DNA from: JANQOH01 sp965214495
Lineage (GTDB): Bacteria; Pseudomonadota; Alphaproteobacteria; UBA7887
Assembly (NCBI GenBank): GCA_965214495.1
Contig: OZ243958.1
Location: 186,001 to 250,000, forward strand
DNA: 64,000 bases
Direction of reading: 5' to 3'
This document shows positions 43,037 to 51,130 of this stretch, piece after piece (position 1 is the first letter of the stretch; every line of letters begins with the position of its first letter). Both the position numbers and the translations under genes were made by a program. The notes under the pieces were generated by a model. The model was not told where the DNA came from. It did no database searches and was given only the letters and a program-made list of their open reading frames with translations.

Positions 43037-44209
43037 ATGACGGAAGCGAGCCCGGCCCTGATCACCCACCCGCGCCTGATGGCGATCGGCGCCGGCGCCC
43101 ACGCCGAAGTCGCCGGCGTCATGGCGAAGATCGGCTTCTCCCGCCCCCTCATCGTCACCGACGGCTATATGGTCGAAAGCGGCGTACTCGACCGCATCGC
43201 CGGTGTCCTGGATGCGGCGGGCATCGCCTGGTCGGCGTTCTCCGACACCGTGCCGGACCCGACGACCGACGTGGTGGAGGCCGGCGCCGCGACCCTTCGC
43301 AACGGCGGTTTCGACGGCATGATCGCGCTCGGCGGCGGCAGCCCGATGGACACGGCGAAGGCGATGGGCGTGCTCGCGACCCGCGGCGGCGCCATGCGCG
43401 ACTACAAGGTGCCGAATCAGGTCGATCGCACCGACTACCCCCTCATCGCGATCCCGACCACCGCCGGCACCGGTTCGGAAGTGACGCGCTTCACCGTCAT
43501 CACCGATACCGGGACCGGGGAGAAGATGTTGTGCGCCGGCCTCGGCTATGTGCCGACCGCGGCGCTGGTGGACTACACGCTCACGCTGACCATGCCGTGG
43601 CGCCTGACCGCCGACACCGGTATCGACACGCTGACCCACGCCATCGAGGCCTATGTCAGCCGCAAGCGCAATCCGTATGCGGATTCGATGGCGCGGTCGT
43701 GCATGGGCCTCGTCTCGAGCAATCTGCGCGACGCTTGCAAGCAACCCGACGACGCTGCGGCGCGCGAGGCGATGATGCTCGCGGCGACCCAGGGCGGGCT
43801 GGCGTTCTCCAACGCCTCGGTTTGCCTGGTGCACGGGATGAGTCGCCCCCTCGGCGCACATTTCCACGTGCCGCACGGCCTGTCGAACGCGATGCTGCTG
43901 CCCGCCGTGACCGCGTTTTCCGCGCCGGCGGCGCTCGACCGCTATGCCGATTGCGCGCGCGCCATGGGCGTCGCCGACGACACGGTCGGCAATCAGGCCG
44001 CCGTCGCGGTCCTGATAGAGGAACTGCGCGCCCTCAACGACGAGCTCGGCGTGCCGACGCCCCGGGCATACGGGATCGCCGAAGCGGACTACATGAGGCT
44101 GACGCCGGCAATGGCCGATCAGGCGCTCGCGTCGGGTTCCCCCGCCAACAACCCGCGCGCGCCGACCGCCGACGAGATCGTGACCCTCTACCGCGAGGTG
44201 TGGGACTGA
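43037..44209 (+). CDS. Iron-containing (group III) alcohol dehydrogenase
   Basis: 390 residues from ATG 43037. Group III signatures: PLIVTDGYMVESGVLDRIAGVLDAAGI, MIALGGGSPMDTAKAMGVLAT, LIAIPTTAGTGSEVTRFTVITD, TGIDTLTHAIEAYVS and HGMSRPLGAHFHVPHGLSNAML (His ligands for iron), with Asp/His of the metal site in order. NAD(P)-linked oxidation of an alcohol. Sits at the left flank of the defence island, whose first gene hsdM begins 39 bp after its stop. Confidence 0.93.
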   Translation: MTEASPALITHPRLMAIGAGAHAEVAGVMAKIGFSRPLIVTDGYMVESGVLDRIAGVLDAAGIAWSAFSDTVPDPTTDVVEAGAATLRNGGFDGMIALGGGSPMDTAKAMGVLATRGGAMRDYKVPNQVDRTDYPLIAIPTTAGTGSEVTRFTVITDTGTGEKMLCAGLGYVPTAALVDYTLTLTMPWRLTADTGIDTLTHAIEAYVSRKRNPYADSMARSCMGLVSSNLRDACKQPDDAAAREAMMLAATQGGLAFSNASVCLVHGMSRPLGAHFHVPHGLSNAMLLPAVTAFSAPAALDRYADCARAMGVADDTVGNQAAVAVLIEELRALNDELGVPTPRAYGIAEADYMRLTPAMADQALASGSPANNPRAPTADEIVTLYREVWD

Positions 44210-44247
44210 CGCGCGGCCCCGACGGGCGTCGCGGCGGGGGAGCGCGC

Positions 44248-46380
44248 GTGGACGGCCTGAACGTCGGCAACTTCATCTGGGGCATCGCCGACGACGTATT
44301 GCGCGACGTTTACGTGCGCGGCAAATATCGCGACGTCATCCTGCCGATGACCGTGATCCGCCGCCTCGACGCCGTGCTCGAACCGACCCGGCAAGCCGTG
44401 CGCGACATGAAGGCGCAGCTCGACGGGGCCGGCGTCGTCAACCAGCACGCCGCCCTGTGCCAGGCGTCCGGTGAGGCGTTCTACAATACCGCGCCGTTCG
44501 GCCTCCGCGATCTCTCGTCGCGCGCCCGCCGCCAGACCCTCAAGGCGGATTTCGAGGCGTATCTGGACGGTTTCTCGCCCAACGTGCAGGGGGTTCTGGG
44601 CCGCTTCGGTTTCCGCAACCAGATCCCGACGCTGATCGAGGCCGACGTGCTCGGCTTCCTGATCGGCAAGTTTCTGGACCCGTCGATCAATCTCGGCCCC
44701 GAACCGGTTCGGAATCCGGACGGGAGCGTCCGCCTGCCCGGCCTCGACAACCATGCGATGGGCACGATCTTCGAGGAGCTGATCCGGCGCTTTAACGAGG
44801 AGAACAACGAAGAGGCGGGCGAGCACTTCACCCCGCGCGACGTGGTGAAGCTGATGGCCCACCTGGTGTTCATGCCGGTCGCCGACACCGTCGCATCCGG
44901 CACTTATCTGGTCTATGACGGCGCCTGTGGCGCCGGCGGTATGTTGACGGTGGCCGAAGAGACGCTGGCCGGCCTCGCGAAGGACCACGGCAAGGAGGTC
45001 TCGGTTCATCTCTACGGGCAGGAGGTCAACCCCGAGACCTGGGCCATCGGCAGGGCCGACCTGATCCTCAAGGGCGAGGGGGCGGAGGCCGAAAACCTCG
45101 CCCACGGCTCGACGCTCTCGGCGGACGCGTTCCCGTCGCGCGAATTCGACTTCATGCTATCGAACCCGCCCTACGGCAAGTCGTGGAAGGCGGACCTCGA
45201 ACGGCTCGGCGGCAGGAAAGATATCCGGGACCCGAGATTCGCGATCGAACATGGCGGCGACCCGGAATACAGCCTGGTCACGCGCTCCAGCGACGGCCAG
45301 ATGCTGTTCCTCGCCAACATGCTGAGCAAGATGAAGACGGCCTCGCCGCTCGGCAGCCGCATCGCCGAGGTCCACAACGGCTCGTCGCTGTTCACCGGCG
45401 GCGCCGGCTCGGGCGAGAGCAACATCCGCCGCTGGATCGTCGAGAACGACTGGCTCGAAGCCATCGTCGCCCTGCCGACGAACATTTTCTACAACACCGG
45501 CATCGCTACCTATATCTGGGTGTTGGGCAACCGCAAGCCGGAGCGCCGCAAGGGCAAGGTCCAGCTCATCGACGCGACAGGATGGTTCGCGCCGCTGCGC
45601 AGGAACCTGGGGAAGAAGAACTGCGAAATCGGCGCCGACGATATCGAACGCATCTGCGCCGCGTTTCTCGGGCTGGAAGAGAGCGAACGTTCGAAGGTCT
45701 TTCCCAACCAGGCGTTCGGCTACCGGAAGATCGTCGTGGAACGGCCGCTGCGGCTGAGGGTCGATCTCGACACGGGCGCCTTGCGGCGGTTCCGCGCGGC
45801 GTGCGCCAACGCCGAAGAAGAACCGTTCGCCGATGTCGTGGACCGTATCGTGGAAAAGCTCGGCGCCGGGCCGCAGCGGGACTTCAACCGGTTCCTGAAG
45901 GTCGTGGAGGCCGAGGCGAACCGGCGCCGCCTGCGCATGACCGCCAGGCGCCGCAAGCTGCTGGCGGCGGCGCTGGGGACACCGGATGCGGAAGCGGAAC
46001 CCGTGATCGCCAAGACCGCGAAGATCGCCGCAGGGGCCGACCCCGAGCGCGAGACGCTTTACGGTCGATACCGCGCGAAGATCGATGGCAAGGCCGTCGC
46101 CGTCGAATACGAGCCGGATCCGGCGCTGCGCGACACCGAACAGGTGCCCCTACTGGAAGACGGCGGCATCGAAGCCTTCGTCCGCCGCGAAGTGCTGCCC
46201 TGGGCGCCCGACGCCTGGATCGACGAGTCGAAAACGGCCGTCGGCTACGAGATTTCCTTCACCCGGCATTTCTACAAACCGAAGCCCCTGCGCACTCTCG
46301 AAGAGATTGAGGCCGATATCCGGGCGCTGGAGAACGAGGCCGAAGGGCTACTCGATGATGTACTGGTAGGGAATGCGTGA
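44248..46380 (+). CDS. hsdM: Type I restriction-modification methyltransferase subunit
   Basis: 710 residues from GTG 44248 (GGGGGAG upstream); a much longer frame is open 5' of this but runs antisense-like through the alcohol dehydrogenase. SAM motif I YDGACGAGGML (Asp224 onward) and catalytic motif NPPY (306-309); HsdM N-terminal helical domain GLNVGNFIWGIADDVLRDVYVRGKYRDVILPMTVIRRLDAVLEP. m6A methyltransferase of the EcoR124/type I-C-like class, protecting host DNA as HsdM2S and part of the HsdR2M2S nuclease. Overlaps hsdS by four bases. A C-terminal extension after about residue 560 is longer than in compact HsdM. Confidence 0.95.
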   Translation: MDGLNVGNFIWGIADDVLRDVYVRGKYRDVILPMTVIRRLDAVLEPTRQAVRDMKAQLDGAGVVNQHAALCQASGEAFYNTAPFGLRDLSSRARRQTLKADFEAYLDGFSPNVQGVLGRFGFRNQIPTLIEADVLGFLIGKFLDPSINLGPEPVRNPDGSVRLPGLDNHAMGTIFEELIRRFNEENNEEAGEHFTPRDVVKLMAHLVFMPVADTVASGTYLVYDGACGAGGMLTVAEETLAGLAKDHGKEVSVHLYGQEVNPETWAIGRADLILKGEGAEAENLAHGSTLSADAFPSREFDFMLSNPPYGKSWKADLERLGGRKDIRDPRFAIEHGGDPEYSLVTRSSDGQMLFLANMLSKMKTASPLGSRIAEVHNGSSLFTGGAGSGESNIRRWIVENDWLEAIVALPTNIFYNTGIATYIWVLGNRKPERRKGKVQLIDATGWFAPLRRNLGKKNCEIGADDIERICAAFLGLEESERSKVFPNQAFGYRKIVVERPLRLRVDLDTGALRRFRAACANAEEEPFADVVDRIVEKLGAGPQRDFNRFLKVVEAEANRRRLRMTARRRKLLAAALGTPDAEAEPVIAKTAKIAAGADPERETLYGRYRAKIDGKAVAVEYEPDPALRDTEQVPLLEDGGIEAFVRREVLPWAPDAWIDESKTAVGYEISFTRHFYKPKPLRTLEEIEADIRALENEAEGLLDDVLVGNA

Positions 46381-47807
46381 TGGCGGTCGGTCTCAAGCCG
46401 TATCCAGCCTATCGCGACAGCGGCTTGCCGTGGCTGGGCGAGATACCAAAGCATTGGGAACTGCGGCGACTAAAGGATTATGGGACACTTATCCCCGGTA
46501 CGGGATTTCCACATTCGCACCAAGGACGAGAAGGCGAGGTTTTGCCGTTCTATAAGGTTGGTGACTTGGCATCATCCTGGGATAACGCACATGTCGATAA
46601 AGCCCCAAACTCCATATCTCACGATACAGCCATCCATTTACGCGCACATGTAATACCAAAAGGATCCATAATATATGCAAAGATAGGAGAGGCATTATTT
46701 CTCAATAGAAGAAGAATAACCAGTACTCCATGTTGCATAGATAACAACATGACAGCTTTTATTCCATGCAATGACAATCTGGCAACAAAGTGGTCCTTCT
46801 ATTGGGCCAGTATTCTTGATTTCGGTTCTGTATCAAATCCTGGAGCGGTGCCATTCGTGGGAGAAAGGAATCAAGCTACATTACCACTGTTGATTCCGCC
46901 CCTCTCCGAGCAAGCCAGCATTACCCGTTATCTCGACCGTATCAGCGAGCGTGTTGATCGCTATATCAGCGTCAAGAATCGCCTGATCGCCCTTTTGAGC
47001 GAGAAGAAGCAGGCGATCGTCAACCGGGCGATCACGCGCGGCCTCGATCCGAACGCGCCGATGAAGCCGACGGGCATCCATTGGATGCCCGAGGTGCCGG
47101 AGCACTGGGAGGTAACGACGTTCGGTCGGATAGGGCGATTCTTCAAAGGCAATGGCGGAAACAAATCGGACGAGGTACCCGACGGCGTGCCGTGCGTGCG
47201 GTACGGCGATTTGTATACTCAATACAAATACATGATTGGACGAACCCGATCATGCGTGACGCGGGAAAGGGCGTCCAGCTACATGCGGATTGCTTATGGG
47301 GATGTCCTTTTCGCTGCATCGGGTGAAATGATCGATGAGATAGGAAAATCAGCGGTCAACCTCATGAAGACAGAAGCGCGTTGCGGCGGCGATGTTCTTG
47401 TATTCCGTCCCGGCCGTAAGGTTGTGGCTCGTTTCATGGGCTATGCATCGGATTGTCCTTCGGCAATGTGGCAAAAGGCGCGCATGGGTCGAGGGTTCAC
47501 CGTGATGCATATCTACGGCTCCCAGCTCAAGGGCCTTCGGATTGCCCTCCCTTCATTACCCGAGCAAACCGCTATCGTCGAACAACTCGACCGCGAAGCA
47601 GCCGAAATCGACACAGCCATCAGCCGCACCCGCCGCCAGATCGAACTTGCCCACGAATACCGCGAACGCCTGATCAACGATGTCGTCACCGGCAAGCTGG
47701 ACGTGCGCAAGGCACGCATCGACGCGGCACCGAGTGCCGATGCCTTGGAGGGGGCGGGACAGGTGCCGATGCGTCGGGCATCGGCCGGCGCACCCGCCAT
47801 CCCGTGA
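46380..47807 (+). CDS. hsdS: Type I restriction-modification specificity subunit
   Basis: 475 residues (ATG 46380; GTG 46377 also in frame). Two target-recognition domains: TRD1 about residues 1-200, TRD2 about 215-430, each followed by a conserved coiled-coil helix (SITRYLDRISERVDRYISVKNRLIALLSEKKQAIVNRAITRG and the copy AIVEQLDREAAEIDTAISRTRRQIELAHEYRERLINDVVTGKLDVR). Bases 46560-46890 encoding TRD1 are strongly AT-rich compared with the conserved helices, suggesting TRD exchange with a lower-GC source. Determines the bipartite DNA target of the system. Confidence 0.94.
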   Translation: MAVGLKPYPAYRDSGLPWLGEIPKHWELRRLKDYGTLIPGTGFPHSHQGREGEVLPFYKVGDLASSWDNAHVDKAPNSISHDTAIHLRAHVIPKGSIIYAKIGEALFLNRRRITSTPCCIDNNMTAFIPCNDNLATKWSFYWASILDFGSVSNPGAVPFVGERNQATLPLLIPPLSEQASITRYLDRISERVDRYISVKNRLIALLSEKKQAIVNRAITRGLDPNAPMKPTGIHWMPEVPEHWEVTTFGRIGRFFKGNGGNKSDEVPDGVPCVRYGDLYTQYKYMIGRTRSCVTRERASSYMRIAYGDVLFAASGEMIDEIGKSAVNLMKTEARCGGDVLVFRPGRKVVARFMGYASDCPSAMWQKARMGRGFTVMHIYGSQLKGLRIALPSLPEQTAIVEQLDREAAEIDTAISRTRRQIELAHEYRERLINDVVTGKLDVRKARIDAAPSADALEGAGQVPMRRASAGAPAIP

Positions 47808-47833
47808 AGCTCACATAGCGCGAGGCCATTGCC

Positions 47834-48124
47834 ATGAAGAACATCACCGTATCCGTCGATGACGAGGCCTACAGGCTTACCCGGGTCCGGGCGGCCAGAT
47901 TGGGCATGTCGGTGTCCGCGCTGGTGCGCGGTCTCCTGAAATCTCTCGTTCACGACAGTGCCGACGAAAACGACGGCGATAGCCGTTCCGAAGAAACGGA
48001 GCTCGAGCGCAGGCGGAGGTTATTGACCCAAGTGCTCGCGGACTTCAAGGCGCGGGGTGTGGGGATACGTATGGCCGACAATCTTTCTCGTGAAGCCTTG
48101 TACGACCGCCATGCGCCTCGTTGA
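47834..48124 (+). CDS. vapB: VapB-type ribbon-helix-helix antitoxin
   Basis: 96 residues from ATG 47834. Residues 1-40 show a ribbon-helix-helix (NITVSVDDEAYRLTRVRAARLGMSVSALVRGLL), the DNA-binding/antitoxin fold; a long acidic linker follows and residues 70-96 are the toxin-binding tail. Begins 26 bp after hsdS and overlaps the vapC start by 14 bp, as in VapBC operons. Its partner toxin is frameshifted. Confidence 0.82.
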   Translation: MKNITVSVDDEAYRLTRVRAARLGMSVSALVRGLLKSLVHDSADENDGDSRSEETELERRRRLLTQVLADFKARGVGIRMADNLSREALYDRHAPR

Positions 48125-48537
48125 CACGAACATCATGCTCTACGCCGTCAGCGCTTTGGCGGAGGATGCCGACAAGCATAGCCGTGCATGCGAACTATTG
48201 ATCGAAGTCGATCTCGCGTTATCGGTGCAAGGTGCTCCAGGAGTTCTACCATCAGTCGACGCACCCCAAACGCCGGGCACGGCTGACGCACGACGCCGCC
48301 GTCCGCTTTCTGGAGCCCTTCCTGCGGCTCCCAATTCAGCCGGTCACGGTCGAGGTATTCCATACTGCGCTCCTAATTCGCCAACGCTTCGGGCTGTCCT
48401 GTTGGGACAGCGCTATTCTCGCCGGAGCCCGCGTCATGGGCTGCGATGCCGTCTATTCCGAGGACATGAGCGCCGAGCAGGATTACGACGGCCTTCGTGT
48501 GATCGATCCATTCGCCGACCGGAGCGGCCGACCGTGA
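48111..48537 (+). pseudogene. vapC: VapC PIN-domain toxin, frameshifted (+1 G at about 48231)
   Basis: ATG 48111 opens MRLVDTNIMLYAVSALAEDADKH, with the first catalytic Asp of the PIN domain. After 40 codons (ending LALSVQ) one extra G (48231) shifts the frame; the rest continues as VLQEFYHQSTHPKRRARLTHDAAVRFLEPFLRL, IRQRFGLSCWDSAILAGARVMGC and VYSEDMSAEQDYDGL, which holds the remaining acidic residues. Correcting one base gives about 141 residues, the normal length. PIN-domain ribonuclease that cleaves tRNA or rRNA. Probably inactive here, or a sequence error. Confidence 0.82.
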
Positions 48538-48558
48538 CCGTGGCCGGATCAGGCGGCG

Positions 48559-48630
48559 GCCTGCCGATGACGACCGACACGAGCGAGCGGGGCCTCGAAG
48601 CCCTCATCGTCCGGTCGTTGATCGAAGTCG
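48559..48630 (+). repeat. Truncated copy of the hsdR 5' end
   Basis: 72 bp matching 51119-51190 (the hsdR start with its ATG at 51127): over the first 69 bases 65 agree by eye. The ATG at 48567 would open MTTDTSERGLEALIVRSLIE, like HsdR MTTDTSEPGLETLIVRSLIE, but the frame soon breaks. With the intact copy it makes a direct repeat around the RecG-like relic and darTG. Confidence 0.88.
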
Positions 48631-48879
48631 GAACGGATATGCGCCGTCTATCTTCATGCATGCCTCCGGTATGTCGAACGCCGCAAGATGACCAATGCGA
48701 CGCTGCGCGAGCGGTTCGGCGCCGCCGACCGGAATGCCGCCGGAGTTTCCTGTACGTTGAGCGAAGCCGTGGACGCCGGGACGATCGCCATCGAAGATCC
48801 GGACGCAGGCAGGCGCAGCCGCACATATGTGCCGTTCCGGGCGGTGCCGGATGCCGGAGAGGCCCAACGGATTGTTTGA
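48631..48879 (+). pseudogene. C-terminal remnant of a RecG-like/AlbA_2-type ATP-binding protein
   Basis: Frame beginning right after the hsdR fragment reads ERICAVYLHACLRYVERRKMTNATLRERFG, then NAAGVSCTLSEAVDAG and YVPFRA, ending at TGA 48877-48879. This matches the winged-helix end of RecG-like/AlbA_2 regulators (ACLRYV...MTNxxLRERFG...YVPFxA), which often sit in type I RM loci. The ATPase/AlbA_2 part is gone, so it is a fragment. Confidence 0.65.
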
Positions 48880-48980
48880 TGGAACACCCGAAAAACCGCG
48901 GCCCTGGCGAGCCTGGAATCTCCAACTTGTTGATTCCCATACGATTTCTGTCCCCGACTTTGTTTGATGGTTGTTTGACG
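48869..48980. repeat. Degenerate ~110-bp repeat, copy A
   Basis: Starts ttgtttgatggaacacccga and ends around tttgatggttgtttga. Its partner is at 49167-49280 (ttgtttgacggaatggccga... ttgatggtttttcga). Both follow a version of the RecG-like C-terminus, so the unit may be an ancient tandem duplication of [protein end plus downstream DNA]. Not coding as far as I can see. Confidence 0.55.
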
Positions 48981-49166
48981 GGGCGGGGTGGGGGCGTCGA
49001 AAACGCCGTCCGGCCATTCCGAAAGCGGATGCGGCAGACGCCGTGAACGCCGGAGAGATCGCGATCGGAAACCTGTCGCGCACGGGGCGTGGACCGCGGG
49101 TTTCCGGCTTGTCGCGGGATGGCACCTGCCGCGACGAATCGGCCGCACGCGGCGTCAGGCGAGGCC

Positions 49167-49280
49167 GGTCCGGTTGTTTGACGGAATGGCCGACGAACGG
49201 TGCTTTCGGCGAACCGGAAAGTTTCAATTCGTTGATTCTTATCGTATTTCCCCGGTCGGGATTGCTTGATGGTTTTTCGA
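49167..49280. repeat. Degenerate ~110-bp repeat, copy B
   Basis: Copy B of the repeat at 48869-48980, matched by eye at the start (ttgtttga-ggaa), middle (gttgattc) and end (ttgatggtt). Spacing between copies is about 298 bp. Confidence 0.55.
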
Positions 49281-49413
49281 TGGGTGGAAGCCGTGAACCT
49301 CGAAGAACCCACACGGGGCGGCGCGCTCGCCATCCCGTGAAACCCGTATCCGCGAGAATCGGGCGAGCGGCCTTGGGGCATGAATCGCAGCCAGCGACGG
49401 CGAATATGTGACC

Positions 49414-50049
49414 ATGCCGCCACCCCCGGCCCCAAAAATCTACCACATTGTCCACGTGGACCGCCTGCCTTCGATCATTGCGTATGGCTGCCTATGGTGT
49501 GATGCGAAGATGGCGGGCCACGCGTCGCCGGGAACGGCCATCGGCATGGCCGGGATCAAGCAGCGACGGTTGCACACGCCATTGAACAGTCATCCCGATC
49601 TTCATGTCGGCGATTGCGTGCCTTTCTACTTCTGCCCGCGCTCGGTGATGCTCTACGTGATCCACAGGGCGAATCATCCTGAGCTCGCTTATCGCGGAGG
49701 CCAGAGCCCCATCGTGCACTTGGAAGCGGACCTTCATGAAGCGGCGGCCTGGGCCGGCGGGAAGGGGCGGCGATGGGCCTTCACCCTGTCCAATGCGGGC
49801 TCCTCTTACTTCAAGGATCGTTGCGATCTGGCGCAACTGGATCAAATCAACTGGAATGCAGTCCAGGCGAGGAGCTGGAGCTGTCGCAAGGAGGGCAAGC
49901 AAGCAGAGTTTCTGGTCGAGCGTTCGTTCCCGTGGGAACTGGTCCAGCGCGTCGGTGTGTATTCGTCACAAGTCCACCAACGAGTGCGCAGCGCCATGCA
50001 GGCCAACCATCGACCGCCTGTCAAAATCGAGCCGAGCTGGTACTATTGA
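49414..50049 (+). CDS. darT: DarT DNA ADP-ribosyltransferase toxin
   Basis: 211 residues from ATG 49414. DarT/DUF4433 signatures: KIYHIVHVDRLPSIIAYGCLWCDAKM, IKQRRLHTP, DLHVGDCVPFYFCPRSVMLYVIH, and the C-terminal KQAEFLVERSFPWELV with the likely catalytic Glu165. DarT uses NAD+ to ADP-ribosylate thymidine (or guanosine) on DNA, blocking replication; its antitoxin DarG reverses this. The partner DarG starts 19 bp downstream. Lies between hsdS and hsdR of a type I RM locus, a known context for DarTG. Phage defence is an established DarTG role. Confidence 0.92.
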   Translation: MPPPPAPKIYHIVHVDRLPSIIAYGCLWCDAKMAGHASPGTAIGMAGIKQRRLHTPLNSHPDLHVGDCVPFYFCPRSVMLYVIHRANHPELAYRGGQSPIVHLEADLHEAAAWAGGKGRRWAFTLSNAGSSYFKDRCDLAQLDQINWNAVQARSWSCRKEGKQAEFLVERSFPWELVQRVGVYSSQVHQRVRSAMQANHRPPVKIEPSWYY

Positions 50050-50068
50050 TGGACGAGGGAGAGCGCCG

Positions 50069-51130
50069 ATGATCCGGCTCAAGACTGGCGACATACTCGC
50101 CGAGGATGCCGAGGCCCTGGTCAACACGGTGAACTGCGTCGGGATCATGGGGCGCGGCATCGCGCTTCAATTCAAGAAGGCGTTTCCGGCGAATTTCAAG
50201 GCTTATGCCGAGGCCTGCCGGCGCGGCGACGTCCGGCCCGGCCGGATGTTCGTGTTCGAGACCGGTCAGCTCACCAACCCCCGATACATCGTCAACTTCC
50301 CGACCAAGCGGCATTGGCGGGGCAACAGCAGAATCGAGGACATCGAGGCCGGGCTGGACGCGCTCTCCAGCGTGATTCGGGAGCGCGGCATCCGCTCGAT
50401 CGCCATCCCGCCGTTGGGCAGCGGCCTCGGCGGCCTCGAATGGGATGAGGTCCGACGGCGCATCGAGGCGGCGCTGCGGGGCTTCAACGACCTGCGGATC
50501 GTCGTCTTCGAGCCAAACGGCGCACCCGAGGCGGGCGAGATGACGCGCAACCGCAAGCCGCCGAAGATGACCTCGGCCCGGGCGGCGCTGGTCGGGTTGG
50601 TGGATCGCTACCTGCGCGGCTGGCTCGACCCGTTCGCCACCGTGCTGGAGGTGCACAAACTGATGTATTTCATGCAGGCTGCCGGCGAACCGCTCAAACT
50701 GACATACACGAAGGCGCCCTACGGCCCCTACGCCGGGAACTTGCGGCATGTCCTGAACGAGATCGAAGGGTATTTCGTATCGGGCTACGCCGACGGCGGC
50801 GACGCGCCGGATAAGCCTCTGGAGCTCGTCCCCGGCGCCGTTGAAGAAGCGAACGGGTTCCTCGAACGTCACGAGGACACCGGGGCGCGCTTCGAGCGCG
50901 TCGCCGATCTTGTCGCGGGGTTCGAATCGGCCTTCGGTCTCGAACTGCTTGCGACCGTTCACTGGGTCATGGAACGCGAGACCGGCGGGCCGATGCATGA
51001 GATCGTCGCGCGAACCCATGCCTGGAACGAGCGCAAGAAGAGCTTCTCTCCCCGTCAGATCGCGCTCGCAGCCGACAGGCTGACGCGCAAGGGCTGGATC
51101 AAGCGTCCCGCCCCGCAAGCCTTCCGATGA
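50069..51130 (+). CDS. darG: DarG macrodomain antitoxin
   Basis: 353 residues from ATG 50069 (GAGGGAGAG upstream). Residues 1-155 form a macrodomain: DILAEDAEALVNTVNCVGIMGRGIALQFKKAFP (loop that removes ADP-ribose from DNA), IPPLGSGLGGLEW. Residues about 180-353 are the second domain (LVDRYLRGWLDPFATVLEVHKLMYFMQAAGE, APYGPYAGNLRHVLNEIEGYFVSGYADG), which in characterised DarG sequesters DarT. Overlaps hsdR by four bases, so the antitoxin is translationally coupled to the nuclease subunit. Confidence 0.94.
   Translation: MIRLKTGDILAEDAEALVNTVNCVGIMGRGIALQFKKAFPANFKAYAEACRRGDVRPGRMFVFETGQLTNPRYIVNFPTKRHWRGNSRIEDIEAGLDALSSVIRERGIRSIAIPPLGSGLGGLEWDEVRRRIEAALRGFNDLRIVVFEPNGAPEAGEMTRNRKPPKMTSARAALVGLVDRYLRGWLDPFATVLEVHKLMYFMQAAGEPLKLTYTKAPYGPYAGNLRHVLNEIEGYFVSGYADGGDAPDKPLELVPGAVEEANGFLERHEDTGARFERVADLVAGFESAFGLELLATVHWVMERETGGPMHEIVARTHAWNERKKSFSPRQIALAADRLTRKGWIKRPAPQAFR

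Larger units (their letters stand above)
48538..49413. other. Gene graveyard between vapBC and darT
   Basis: About 880 bp with no intact gene. It holds a copy of the hsdR start (48559-48630), the C-terminus of a RecG-like protein (48631-48879), a second, more decayed version of that C-terminus (about 49017-49080), a degenerate ~110-bp direct repeat (48869-48980 and 49167-49280), and a short tail ending in ALAIP at 49288-49341 that weakly recalls the end of HsdS. The reading is of several ancestral gene ends left after rearrangements. Confidence 0.7.

Noticed and set aside
43531..44247. 5' extension of the hsdM frame through the alcohol dehydrogenase gene
   Set aside because: It is an out-of-frame reading of a well-supported gene; the real start is GTG 44248 with GGGGGAG.
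48869..49280. CRISPR array or regularly spaced repeats
   Set aside because: Only two degenerate copies, about 110 bp each and ~298 bp apart; no direct repeat-spacer pattern. No CRISPR array seen anywhere in the window.
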